A program made the position numbers and the translations under genes. A stretch of DNA of 64,000 nt from Prorocentrum cordatum (lineage: Eukaryota > Sar > Dinophyceae > Prorocentrales > Prorocentraceae), in contig CAUYUJ010018638.1 of assembly GCA_963575745.1 (NCBI GenBank), positions 625,001 through 689,000 on the forward strand. The letters run 5' to 3'. Positions 20,500 through 30,469 of this stretch are shown piece by piece (positions within the stretch are counted from its first letter, which is position 1; each line of letters opens with the position of its first letter). The notes under the pieces are model-generated. The model saw only the letters and a program-made list of their open reading frames with translations. It was not told where the DNA came from and searched no databases.

Positions 20500-21150
20500 A
20501 CGGCCGATGCAGGCAGCCAGTGCCACCAGGATTGTCCGATGTGCCTGCAAGACGGCCCGAGATGGCCCCAAGGCTGCCCAGTCTTGTCTCAAGACGGCCT
20601 GAAATGGCCACAAGGCGGCTCAGGATGGCCTCAAGACGGCCCAGGAGGCGCCCAAGATGGCAAACGAGGGTCACATGAGGACCCTCAAGATCCGACGAAA
20701 CCAAAATGATGGATTGCCCGCTAGGTGTTCCACATATTTGGGCGTCTTCACCTTTCCGGGCGTCCTGCAGCTTCAGGGAGGCCTCCCAGTTGGCCCCAAG
20801 ATGGTACAAGAAAGCCCCCCCAGTGCCAAGTCATCATCCACAATGGCCCCCAGATGGCCCAGGAGACCCCCTAGACAGACGGCCCCAAGGGAACCCCAAC
20901 CTAACCCAAGAGGGCCTGCTGGTCCAAGAGGGCCTCCGGGTCCAAGACGGCCTCAGAGAGCCCAGCAGCGGCCCAGCGCGGCCCAAAGCCGGCCCCAGGA
21001 CGGCCGCAAGAGACACCGCCCCATGCGGCCAAGATGGCCCCCCGCAGCCCAAGAGACTCCGAGCACGGCCCAGGGGGGCTGCAAGACGGCCCACATTTGC
21101 CCAAAGGGCCCCAGAGCCTCACAGGAGCCCAAGAGAAGACGGAAGAAACG
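20500..21150. repeat. CAAGACGGCCCA satellite, block 2
   Basis: Continuous degenerate CAAGATGGCCC, CAAGACGGCC and CCAAGAGGGCC units. Same family and orientation as block 1, and opposite to the array at 30.5-34.0 kb. Confidence 0.75.
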
Positions 21151-21160
21151 GGGAAAGTCT

Positions 21161-21329
21161 TAGGTCGGGCGCGTCCCCCCACAAGTGGACTTTGGACGAA
21201 AAATGAAACATACAAAAAAAACAGAAAACAAAATGCTCAAAACAAATCAAAAATACTAACATAATCGTCCCCTACCTATGTTTTGACTCTTCTTGAATCT
21301 TCCTCCTGTAGAGGGACAGGCCCGACGTA
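21161..21329. mobile_element. MITE family TAGGTCGGGC, copy 4 (~169 bp)
   Basis: Left end TAGGTCGGGCGCGTCCCCCC, right end TAGAGGGACAGGCCCGACGTA. AT-rich interior with ATAATCGTCCCCTACCTATG. It sits directly at the edge of satellite block 2. Confidence 0.85.
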
Positions 21330-21570
21330 AGGGAAGTCGACGAGAACGAGAAGAGGAGCCACGGGTCGACGCGGAAGAGAGCCACTTGTTATACGGCTCT
21401 CCCAGGGCTCGGCCCGGGACACGAGGTGCCACCCGTGCGCGCCCCCCGAATTGACGCAACGCAAGTTGCTGGCCTGGAGCGGCGGCAGGACTTGCCGCAG
21501 GCAGCTGGCTAAAGCGACCTTGGGCACTCAGGGGGGATAACACAACTCACAAAACTGAGTCTTGGACGCC

Positions 21571-21762
21571 CGGAATGGGTACGGAAAAATGGGTACAATG
21601 CCCAACAACAAACGTTGTCCCAAACCAACAGCGGCCGCCGTTGGGCAGGCGGCCTTGTGTCTCGAATGGACACAGGCCGCGGCGGCGCGAACAGCGAGTC
21701 CTGTTCAAAATGAACTGGAACTGCTGTTGGGCACTGTACCCATTCTTTCCGTACCCATTTCG
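21571..21762. mobile_element. MITE family GAAATGGGTACGG, copy 2 (~192 bp)
   Basis: The left end GGAATGGGTACGGAAAAATG and right end CATTCTTTCCGTACCCATTT are inverted. The core is nearly identical to copy 1. This is the best-preserved member. Confidence 0.9.
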
Positions 21763-22059
21763 TTTGTGCCGATGAGTTTCCCAGCGCCCCTCTTCCTCCT
21801 CCTCTTCCTCCTCCTCATTTTCCTCCTCCTGCCCTCCTCCTCCCGCCGAGGAAGAGATGGCAACTCCCACGATCCTCGAAGGCGTTGCCCTTTCTGGAAC
21901 GCGTCACACAGCCAGACCTGGGCCACAAGATCACACCCCTCGAGAACAAATTAGACCCTCGGCCCGCCGAAGCACACAGAGAGCATCCAAGGGTACCCTC
22001 CCCAGGGTGCACCAGAGCGTCCAGCAAGCACGAAAAACATCGGGGCACCCTCCCCGAAC

Positions 22060-22352
22060 CGACCTCGATCTCATCCTCCTCCTCCTCGTCGTCGTCGTCA
22101 TTGCCCTCCTCCTCCTCCCCCTCCTCCTCCTCCTCCTCCTCCTCCTCCTCCTCCTCCTCCTCCCCTCCTCCTCCTCCTCCTCCTCCTCCTCCTCCTCCTC
22201 CTCCTCCCCCCCTCCCCCCGCCCCGTCCCATCTGTGTGTGGGCGGGGGGGGGCTCGAGGACCCTGCAGGACCCAGCCCATCTGGGGGTGGGGGAGCAGGA
22301 GGAGGAGGAGGAGGAGGAGGAGGAGGAGGAGGAGGAGGAGGAGGAGGAGGGG
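22060..22352. repeat. (TCC)n and (GGA)n arrays in inverted arrangement
   Basis: A (CTC)n array at 22,073-22,215 is followed, after a short GC-rich loop containing two inverted CCATCTG-type words, by a (GAG)n array at 22,290-22,350. The two halves can pair as one large hairpin. The pattern recurs at 27,630-28,150 and at 29,137-29,430. Confidence 0.8.
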
Positions 22353-22604
22353 GCCCTGAGGACCCGGAGCCCGCGAAAAATCACGTGCCTCGGCCCCGCC
22401 GGCCGCCCCCGCCGAGGGGCCCTATCGGCCCTCCGCGCGCGGCCTCCCTCCTCGGGCCCCCCGGCGCGCCCGGGCGCCTCCCCCCCCCCCCCCCGGGCGG
22501 CGCGCCGGAGAGGCCGCCCCGGAGAGGCCGCGCCGGAGGGGCCGCGCCGGAGGGGCCGCGCCGTCCCGAGGCCGACCCCAGAAGCTTTTGGACGCCCGAG
22601 AGGG

Positions 22605-22788
22605 GTACCGTCGGGGCGTTGGCCTAAGGAACGATACATAGGGAGCGACGCCCCTTTTTTCTCCCACGTAGAAAACTCAGATGTACCATGAAAAGCTCAG
22701 GAAAACCCAAGGAGCACTGTAGAGCAACTGAGGAACACGGAGCCCCTCCCCAACCAAAAGGGTTCCTTCTGCAGGGCCCCGACTGTAC
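22605..22788. mobile_element. MITE family GTACAGTCGGGGC, copy 1 (~184 bp)
   Basis: The left end GTACCGTCGGGGCGTTGGCC and right end CAGGGCCCCGACTGTAC are inverted. The body holds GAGGAACACGGAGCCCCTCC and AAAGGGTTCCTTCT. It abuts the GAAATGGGTACGG element at 22,786. A second copy is at 26,124-26,308. Confidence 0.75.
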
Positions 22789-22971
22789 GGAGAGAATGGG
22801 CACAATGCCCAACAACAGATTTGGTCCCAGACCAACAGCGGCCGCCGTTGGGCAGGCGGCCGTCCGTCTCGAACGGACACAGGCCGCGGCGGCGCGGACA
22901 GCGCGTCCTGTTCAAGATGAACAGGAACTGCTGTTGGGCATTGTACCCATTCTTTCCGTGCCCCCATTCCG
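22786..22971. mobile_element. MITE family GAAATGGGTACGG, copy 3 (~186 bp)
   Basis: The core GTTGGGCAGGCGGCCGTCCG and the right end ACCCATTCTTTCCG are as in the other copies. The left end is shortened to TACGGAGAGAATGGGCACAA where it meets the adjoining element. Confidence 0.8.
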
Positions 22972-23069
22972 TTCGTGCTGAGAAGCATCCTGGCGGAGCT
23001 CCGAAAGTTTTCTGTTAGATTGAAAAAACAGCGATGGTTAACGAATTACCCTAATTTTCTTCAAAAGAA

Positions 23070-23142
23070 TAGAACGATCGTCCCCAGGCTACGTTTTGAC
23101 CATTTTTCGAATGCTCCTCCTGTCGAGGGACATGCCCAGTTT
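23070..23142. mobile_element. MITE family TAGGTCGGGC, right-half fragment
   Basis: GATCGTCCCCAGGCTACGTT and TTTTTCGAATGCTCCTCCTG followed by GAGGGACATGCCCAGTTT match the right half of the family. The left end is missing. Confidence 0.6.
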
Positions 23143-23224
23143 CATGTTTGTGCTTGTATGCCGTTTCCTATCGACTCCCATGGGAGATCCGCCCGCTCAC
23201 CAGATGAGCGACCAAAGGAGACAG

Positions 23225-23395
23225 GTCTGACGCGGGATGGCACAGCGATCTCACGCGGAGGTTTACGCGGGCCGCCGGCGCGGAACGCCACATTGTATAC
23301 AAAGGCACTTACGCGCGACCTTACGCGGGCAGCTTGCGCGCCAATGTCGGCGCAGACGATCTTTTGTTGGCGTCGCACAGATGATCTGGATCCCT
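23225..23395. repeat. Dispersed ~150-bp repeat, copy 1
   Basis: GCGGGCAGCTTGCGCGCCA, GTCGGCGCAGACGAT and GGCGTCGC are shared with 23,915-24,070, together with CGCGACCTTACGCGGGCAG-type text. Between the copies (23,710-23,885) GAATCGCGCTC and CACGATTCAC words recur. Confidence 0.6.
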
Positions 23396-23914
23396 TCCCT
23401 GGGACGGGCTTCGCATCCTGAGTTGTTTTTGTTGACGGTCCCAAGGCCCAGTGATGGCCCTCAGGGGCCGAAAACAGCAAGACCTGCCGTTGTCAAAATG
23501 AGGGGGTCGAGCGGTCTTACACCATCCCTGGGCGCGTGGGTGGAATGGGACTCTGTAACCCTCATTATGCTTGTTCGCTGCTTGTTGGACTCCAATTGTC
23601 ATGAACAGTGACTGTTGATCATCCCCTTTGGAGCATATTGTGTTTTTCAATTGAAGTGCGCCTCCAGGAGCTCGCCTCCAGACTGGATTGTTGGGCCCCG
23701 AAATACTACAACAATGGTTCCCGCCAGACACTTCCTCACAACGTATTGAAGATTCGCGCTCTCGCTCGAGCATTCTCTTACGATTCACCCAAGAATCGCG
23801 CTCCCGCCTGAGACGTCCTTGCAAGCGACTCAGACGCTGCGCCCTCGGTACTCACGAATCGCGCTGGCGCTTTGGACTTCCTCACGATTCACTTGAGTGA
23901 CGATCCAAACTGGG

Positions 23915-24070
23915 CCTCACGCGAGATGGCGCAGGGAGCTTACGCCGCAGCTTGCGCGGACTACCCCCGCGGCACGCTGCATGGGCCACGAAGGCGCTCT
24001 CGCGCGACCTCGCGCGGGCAGCTTGCGCGCCAGTGTCGGCGCAGGCGACCCGTTCTGTCTGGCGTCGCTC
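23915..24070. repeat. Dispersed ~150-bp repeat, copy 2
   Basis: CGCGCGGGCAGCTTGCGCGC, AGTGTCGGCGCAGGCGACC and TCTGGCGTCGCTCAC match copy 1 in the same orientation. It ends next to the MITE at 24,080. Confidence 0.6.
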
Positions 24071-24079
24071 ACTTCACTT

Positions 24080-24273
24080 TCGGGAGCGGCCAAGAGGGGG
24101 GTGTCCAAGAGGGGGGGGTGCAAATCATGACCGGCGGCACGTGCGCGGCGCAGCGGGCGGGCCGGGGACGTGACGAAATGAGAAGAGGCGCCATGGAATC
24201 TGGGGAGATATCATGGCCCACGCCATGATATCCACCCCCCCCTAGTCATCACCCCCCTCTTTTCCGCCCCCGA
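24080..24273. mobile_element. MITE family TCGGGAGCGGCCAA, copy 2 (~194 bp)
   Basis: Left end TCGGGAGCGGCCAAGAGGGG, right end CCCTCTTTTCCGCCCCCGA, with core ATGACCGGCGGCACGTGCGC. A second right-end piece (CCTAGTCCTCACCCCCCTCT) lies at 24,395-24,429 beyond a (GGA)n run, so this end was duplicated or split by repeat expansion. Confidence 0.85.
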
Positions 24274-24289
24274 TCTCAAGGCTGTTTGC

Positions 24290-24395
24290 TCTGGAGGAGG
24301 AGGAGGAGGAGGAGGAGGAGGAGGAGGAGGAGGAGGAGGAGGATGGAGGATGGAGGATGGAGGATGAGGAGGAGGAGGAGGAGGAGGAGGAGGCA
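24290..24395. repeat. (GGA)n microsatellite
   Basis: GGA triplets with a short GGATGGA sub-array, flanked on both sides by right ends of the TCGGGAGCGGCCAA element. Positions 24,430-25,255 show no gene. Confidence 0.85.
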
Positions 24396-25254
24396 CCCTA
24401 GTCCTCACCCCCCTCTTTTCCGCCCCCGACACCTGGGCATCGTGCTGCCGCCACAGACGCATGCAGGACTCCTGCCCCTCGGCGAGCCAGACGCCCGGCC
24501 CGCTCGCGCTCCCGACAACTCATATCTGCCACCTGCACACGAGGACTGCCGCCCACGCAGTACGCGTCGGTCGGAAAAAAGTAGGCAGGAACATGAAGCA
24601 GGAAGGCGGATATAGTAGATTGGGTCCAGGTCCTCCCAGAGAAAATTAACAGAACACAGCAAAAGCGTGCCGACTCTTGAAGTAGAAAGGCGCTGGAAGC
24701 AGATTGGGATCTGGGAATCCAAAAATACCTACTTTCAACGACCGGCGTGTACGCAACCAGCTCGTCTGAGGAGTCGGCACACAGAACATCGGGAGGTGCA
24801 GTCGTAGTCGGTGCCGGTGGCGGCAGGTATGACGACGCCCATAGCTCCCTTCCAGCACGCCCTTCCTCCTGGCTCTCTTTGATCCCCCGCCTCCCTCCTC
24901 TCCTCGTTTTGGAGGCTGCGCCACCTACACGTGACGGTTGAGGAAGGCATACCCCCAAGAGGGGTACGACCGAAGACGAAGAGGGCGAGTATCGAGGGTT
25001 TGGGCTGTACATGCAGTGGCATACGAGCAGACGAGAACGAACAATTCTGAAATGATTGCCGCTGTTGTCGTCGCCCCCCTCCCACGAACCACCAGCTACT
25101 CCCGACGGACCCCGCGACCCACGCGCGACTCACCCGCGACAAACCCCGCGCCCGTCCCCTCACTCTCACCCACAATTGCGGGGTGCTGCATATTTCCCAA
25201 TGGCAAAACAACTGCCCGCTCCCCAAGCTAGAGGCCAACTTGAGGGCTCCGAGG

Positions 25255-25425
25255 ATATGGGGCCGGAGGATCGCAATCGGCGAGGCATCGGCGACGCCGG
25301 CGATGCACTAGCACCGCATGCTTGGAACAAATCGGGCTCCACATCGAGCTGCGTCGCCGTTGCATCGCAGATGCGGAGCGATCCTTCGACCCCGCCTGCG
25401 CGCACCCCATCTGAAAGGCCAAGAT
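25255..25425. repeat. Palindromic GCATCGGCGATGC repeat block, copy 3
   Basis: Diverged head (CGGCGAGGCATCGGCGACGC) and tail (CGACCCCGCCTGCGCGCACC) as in copies 1 and 2. Positions 25,425-25,860 show no gene. Confidence 0.55.
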
Positions 25426-25864
25426 AAGCGGTGGATACGTCTACCTTCCGGCCGCGCCGGCGAAAGAGGAGAGGCGCCCGCTGCTTCTGCGCACGGCGCT
25501 CTCGCGCGCCCGCGCGCGCCACGGGGGAGCCCACTCCCGCCCCGCGCGGGCGGCGGTCACTGGCGGCCGACAGCCTGGCGGAGCAGGCTGGGACCGATGA
25601 GGATGCCGGGGTGGTCTCTGCTTTGGACGCACGACATGCGCACAGACAACATTGGCGCGGCGCCCAACACTATCAGGGGGACGTAGGACCTGGGTACAGG
25701 GGACTCGGAAATCCCCGACGAGGTCGTTCAAAAAATGACGAGGCCGAGTCTGCATTTTGACGCGGCCTCCCGCTGCAGACATCCCACGAAACTCCTCCTC
25801 GTCAAAATCCGATGCGCGGTCGTCAAAAAACGATGGCGAATCCGAGTCCTGGCAAACCTGGGTG

Positions 25865-26030
25865 TTACGCTCCCCCGACACTACACGTTGTCCAACACCG
25901 ACAGCGGCCGCAGCTGGGCAGGCGGCCTTCTGTATGAACCAGACAACGTCCGCGGCGACGACGGCAGCGAGTCCAGCCCAAAATGAACAAGAAATGCTGT
26001 CGGTGTTCATGCCCAGTCTTTCCGAACCGA
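25865..26030. mobile_element. MITE family GAAATGGGTACGG, copy 4, diverged
   Basis: ACAGCGGCCGCAGCTGGGCA and AAAATGAACAAGAAATGCTG match the family core. The ends are strongly decayed (CCAACACCGAC against GTCGGTGTT). Confidence 0.6.
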
Positions 26031-26123
26031 TCGCCATCGGACCGACTTCCGCGAGGCGGGGGGGCCCCCATAACCGCCGACTGGGATAACCCATTCGCGG
26101 ACCTCGACAGGAGCTGCTTGTGG

Positions 26124-26308
26124 ATACAGTCGAGGCGTTGACCTAGGGAACCCTAAATAAGGAACGAGGCCCCTTTTTTTTCCATGAGTTGAACTTCGAT
26201 TTCGTATCGAAAACCTAAGGGAAAATCCAAGGCAAGCTGCGAAACAATTGAGGAACACGGAGCCCCTCCCCAACGAAAAGGGTTCCTTCTTCAGGGCCCC
26301 GACTGTAC
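26124..26308. mobile_element. MITE family GTACAGTCGGGGC, copy 2 (~185 bp)
   Basis: Left end ATACAGTCGAGGCGTTGACC, right end CAGGGCCCCGACTGTAC. GAGGAACACGGAGCCCCTCC is exact relative to copy 1. Confidence 0.75.
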
Positions 26309-26464
26309 ACTTGGCCCCCCAGGGCCCAGATCGGAGAGAGAGAGAGAGAAGGAAAACACGGCAGACACATGAGCCTTCGCAGGTCCGCGAGGATTATTTC
26401 TTGGGCCGGCGCTGGGCCTCACTGGCGGCGCCTCCCGCGGCCGCCCCCGGCACGCTCCGCGCTC

Positions 26465-26600
26465 CAATGAAGGAGGCGGAGGAGGAGGAGGAGGAGGAGA
26501 AGGAGGTGGACGAGGAGGAGGAGGAGGAGGAGGAGGGAGGAGGAGGGAGGAGGAGGACGAGGAGGGAGGAGGAGGAGGAGGAGGAGGAGAAGGAGGAGGC
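26465..26600. repeat. (GGA)n microsatellite
   Basis: Purine triplet run next to GAGGCGCCGATCCCAGAGAG, which belongs to the GCGCGGATCCAAGA foldback family. Confidence 0.85.
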
Positions 26601-26679
26601 CGCGGGAGGCGCCGATCCCAGAGAGATCCGCGCGGACCCCCGACACTTCGTGGTGGTGCCGCCGGCAAAAGCTTTTGCC

Positions 26680-26802
26680 GTCGCTCGGAAGTCCCTTCCC
26701 CGTGCATTTTGTCGATTTCGTACTTGAATTTTTTCGGCTCAATGATCCAAGATGCTCCTCGATGGTCCTAACCGAGAACAAAAAAGCACTCGTCCGAGCG
26801 AT
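26680..26802. mobile_element. MITE family CGCTCGGACG, copy 2 (~122 bp)
   Basis: The ends GTCGCTCGGAAGTCCC and ACTCGTCCGAGCGAT are inverted. The core GTGCATTTTGTCGATTTCGT corresponds to the first copy. Positions 26,803-27,358 hold no recognisable gene. Confidence 0.65.
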
Positions 26803-27358
26803 GCCAAAGAGGTTCTCTGGCGGCGCGCAGAAGGGGATGGCGCGCGGGGAACAAGGCTTTGGCACCGAGGTTCGCACGTTTGCGTGGGGCCCTGGAGTTT
26901 CTCCATATTCTCGGAGGGTGCTCTCCAGCAGCTGCGCCTCGCTGCAAGCGTTTCCGGGTGGCCGGATCGTCCCGAACGGCCGCCGGGGACTCGAGGTATG
27001 ACCCGACAGCCGGAGGCACGACGGGGGCGGACTCCTGAGGAGGAGGGGGGGGGCCTCTTCGGAAGGCAGGGGCCTTCTCCGAGGCGCCTGGATGACTCCT
27101 AGAAGAACGTCTCTCAGAAGCCAGGGGAGCGGAGCGAAGCGAGCGCCGCAGTTGCGCGCCTTCCCGCCCGTGCCCAACGGGGCACAGCGCGGGGGCCGTG
27201 GCCTCGAAGACAGCAAGTCGGTACTACAGTCAAAACCTATATTCAGGACGCGTGGTAAGGACGCAAGACCCTTGGAGGCTGAAGCTGGGACTTCGTTGGG
27301 CGGCGGCGACCAATGAAAACGGCAAAGGACGGGCCACAGAGGCAAGGACGCAAAGGGT

Positions 27359-27541
27359 ACTCCAGATTTCGTAATAAAGGGAGGGGGGTCTCATTTCGGG
27401 GGGGGTCTCTTCCAGGCTATCTTGGAGGGCCTGGGGGGTCTGGGGACGGTGTTTTGGAGGGTTCTCCCACGGGGGGGGTCTAAAACTTCTCGTCTGGGAG
27501 GGTCCAGACCCCCTCCCTCTTATTACGAAATCTGGAGTATC
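27359..27541. mobile_element. Foldback element, ends ACTCCAGATTTCGTAATAA
   Basis: The left end ACTCCAGATTTCGTAATAA and right end TTATTACGAAATCTGGAGT are perfect inverted repeats, followed inward by matching G-rich and C-rich tracts. The loop is G-rich (GGGCCTGGGGGGTCTGGGGA). Single copy. Confidence 0.85.
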
Positions 27542-27629
27542 CTAGATGAAGGCGCGCGTCCTTCCTGGGCGCGTTGACTGTACCTGGCCGTCCACTCGGC
27601 GAGGCGCCCCGGCCGAAGCACGACTTTTT

Positions 27630-27632
27630 TGC

Positions 27633-27663
<31 letters not shown>

Positions 27664-28150
27664 TCCTCCTCCTCCTCCTCCTCCTCCTCCTCCTCCTCCT
27701 CCTCCTCCTCCTCCTCCTCCTCCTCCTCTGCCCCCTCCTCCTCCTCCTCCTCCTCCTTCTCCTCCTCCTCCTCCTCCACCTTCAGCGGAGAAAGGCCGTC
27801 GCTCTGCTTTTGTCCAACCTCGGGAGAGCCCTCCGAGGGGGCCCCTCCTCCGAGGAGAGAAAGAGGCCGCCTGCCCCCTGGCCGCCCCCCTTCCTTCCCG
27901 CACTGCGCGCGCGCCGCCATGGCTGCCCGCCCTTCCCCTCCCCCTCCGCCAAGGAAGGGAGGAGTGCCCTGGGAGGAGGAGGAGGAGGAGGAGGAGGAGG
28001 AGGAGGAGGAGGAGGAGAGGAGGAGGAGGAGAAGGAGGAGGAGGAGAGGAGGGGGGGGAGGAGAGAGGAGGAGGAGGAGGAGGAGGAGGGGAGGAGGGGA
28101 GGAGGGAGGAGGGGGGCGGAGGAGGAGGGGGAGGGGGCGGAGGGGGAGGG
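27630..28150. repeat. (TCC)n then (GGA)n arrays, inverted pair
   Basis: (CTC)n at 27,630-27,783 and (GAG)n at 27,968-28,150 are separated by about 185 bp of GC-rich sequence. Second case of the convergent triplet arrangement. Confidence 0.85.
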
Positions 28151-28189
28151 GGAGGGGGAGCACGAGGGGTGAGCTGGGCGCTCGCTGGC

Positions 28190-28470
28190 ATGGACTACGG
28201 ATACACTGCTCCGGGCGCCGGACTGCCGAAGGAATCCGATGCATGTCCTAAGGATTCACATGGATGTCCCAAGGATTCCGGTACATGTCCTAAGGATTCG
28301 TATGCATGTCTGAAGGAGTCCTATGGATTGCCTTTGGAACCCCATGGATTTCTTATGGAATGTTATGGGTTCTGGACGGAAGATTGCGGATGATTTCAGG
28401 CATCCTTTAGAGCCCCGAAGAAATCCATTGGATTTCCGAAGGCAGCCTATCGATGTCCTAAGGACTCGTT
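28190..28470. repeat. Minisatellite of AAGGATTC..ATGCATGTCCT units
   Basis: About ten degenerate units with spacing near 24 bp, with markers CCTAAGGATTC, ATGGATGTCCC and GAAGGAGTCC. It decays to the right. Positions 28,470-28,740 show nothing recognisable. Confidence 0.65.
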
Positions 28471-28739
28471 TCACTCCTCCTCCTTGCGCTCCCGCCCCGA
28501 ACTTGTTCCCCTTGCGCTTGCTATATTATCATATGTTATGTCTTATCGCCGCACATGAGCCGCCATGGACACCGACCTACACATGCGCCATTGAAAATTA
28601 CCCTGGCGACGCACCCATACCCTGCGCAATGCATGGCAGGAGTAGCTTGTGAGACCGGACCCGATTTGGCGACGGCGCGCGCCGATTCTGCAGGGACGCG
28701 GGACCAGCCGCTGATCCAGGCGCCCTGATGCACGCCCCG

Positions 28740-28945
28740 AGAGAGTGGGCGGCGAGCGAGGGGGGAGGTGAGAAGGAGAAGGCCTTCTCAGAAGGCTCGA
28801 AGGTCCCCTGGCGTTCTGAGAGGTTCTCTAGGCCTCCCCCAAGACAGGGAAACTGATCAGAAGGCGCGAGGGCTTCTGAGGCGTCCCGCCGCCTTCTGAG
28901 AAGGCCTTCTCCTTCTCACTTCCGCCATCGCTCGCCACCGAGAGA
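28740..28945. mobile_element. MITE family GAGAAGGCCTTCTCAGAAGG, copy 3 (~205 bp)
   Basis: The left arm GTGAGAAGGAGAAGGCCTTC and right arm GAAGGCCTTCTCCTTCTCAC are inverted, with outer GGCGAGCGAGG against CATCGCTCGCC. This copy shows the family's full inverted arms. Confidence 0.85.
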
Positions 28946-29136
28946 AAGGCGCTGAAAAAAGAGGGGGGCCCGATGAAAGAAAGAGGTCTGGAGGTTCCGC
29001 GCCGCTGCCCAGGCTCCCGGGCATAGGTGCCGGGGACGGGGGCAATCGGTACATTCCCCGATGGCTCGGCACAACCCTGGGTTGCTAACGGCCCGGATGA
29101 TGCAAAAAGACGTAGAATAAGCCCGATCCTGATTCC

Positions 29137-29430
29137 CCTCCTCCTCCTCCTCCTCCTCCTCCTCCGCCTCCTCCCCCCTCCCCTCCTCCTCCTCCTCCTC
29201 CTCCTCCTCCTCCTCCTCCCTCCTCCTCCTCCTCCTCCTCCTCCTCCCTCCTCCTCCCTCCTTCCTCTCTCCTCCTCCTCCTCCTCGTCCTCCTCCTCCT
29301 CCTCCTCATCTTCCTCCTCCTCCCCCTCACCACCATCCTCCATCCTCCTCAGGAGGAGGAGGAGAAGGAAGAGGAGGAGGAGAAGAGGAGGCGGACGAGG
29401 AGGACGAGGACGAGGAGGAAAAAAAATAAT
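29137..29430. repeat. (TCC)n then (GGA)n arrays, inverted pair
   Basis: (CTC)n at 29,137-29,345 meets (GAG)n at 29,348-29,430 almost directly. Third case of the arrangement. Confidence 0.85.
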
Positions 29431-30345
29431 TGTCTTCCACTATTGGTGGAACCCTAGTCCGTCAAAAAGGTCGCCGGAACGAGAAGTAGCTTCCAACTCT
29501 TGGGAGGGGTCTGGAGACCTATCGCGGTTAGATTGTCCTCGTCTGACTCCGCCCCCCCCTTCCCCCGCGCACGCTGCCGCGAGCGCGTCGGCAAGGCTTG
29601 CTGGCTGGCACCGCTGCTACGGGGCGGAGGTTGTGGCCACGAAGGCCCCTGCGACAGGAGTCGCCGGGCCGCCTCCTGGGGCCGCGCGTGCGAGCGCAGC
29701 CTCGCGTCGTTGTCGTTTGCTGTTAGATGCAACCCGCGGCCTCGCAGTGGCATCACGACGGTCTCGAGGCAGACGAGATCTTCTAGCACGACAGAAGCAG
29801 GCCCTAGGGAAGGCCCCCAGACCTAGGACCCGTTTCCATCAAGGCGCACCCGCTCCTACATGGCGAAATCTTCTGGGTCGACGTCGCAGACTGCCGAGAA
29901 AGGCCGCAAAAAAACGGGATGCCGACAGATGAGGAGATGGCATGGAAGGGAGGGCGAGGCGGGGCAGAGACTGCGCGAGGCGAAGGACGTAAATGATGAC
30001 AGGAGGCAGCGGAGGACGCAGGAGGGGACGGGCGCGAGGGAGGGGAGCTAGAGAAGAGGAGGGAGGAGGCAGGGGCAGGAGGGAGGGAGGGGAGGGAGAG
30101 GGCGGAGTGGGAGACAGGGAGCAGGCAGGTAGGGAGGCAGGGGGCTGTCCACCGAAGTCCACTTCAGCGAGGCGTGAACGTCTGCCGTATGGCGTCGAAG
30201 CGGGTGATGTTCCAGGTGTCCTCAAGAAAGCCAGGCTGCGTTGGAGGATCATCTGCTTCCCTTCTCATCCTCAATCCCGCCCTCCCTCTCTCGAATATCA
30301 GTCAGTTTCCCGTATACGTCATAAGCTCGATGTATATATGCATTC
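29431..30345. other. Non-coding spacer
   Basis: GC-rich text with a purine-rich GGGAGG patch near 30,030-30,150. Frames on both strands are Arg/Pro/Ser-rich without a domain. Confidence 0.45.
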
Positions 30346-30469
30346 CTCTATACATATATATATATATATATACTAGGACCATCGCGCGCGCTTCGCGCGC
30401 GCTCAGGTTCTAGCCCAGGCCAGGGGCGCGCGTGAGGATCTTGGACAGCGCTATCAAGCACAGGCGTGT

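Noticed and set aside
19169-20809. 546-codon minus-strand frame
   Set aside because: It crosses a CAAGACGGCC satellite, a foldback element, a TA tract and a dispersed repeat. Composition changes at each border, so no single protein is plausible.
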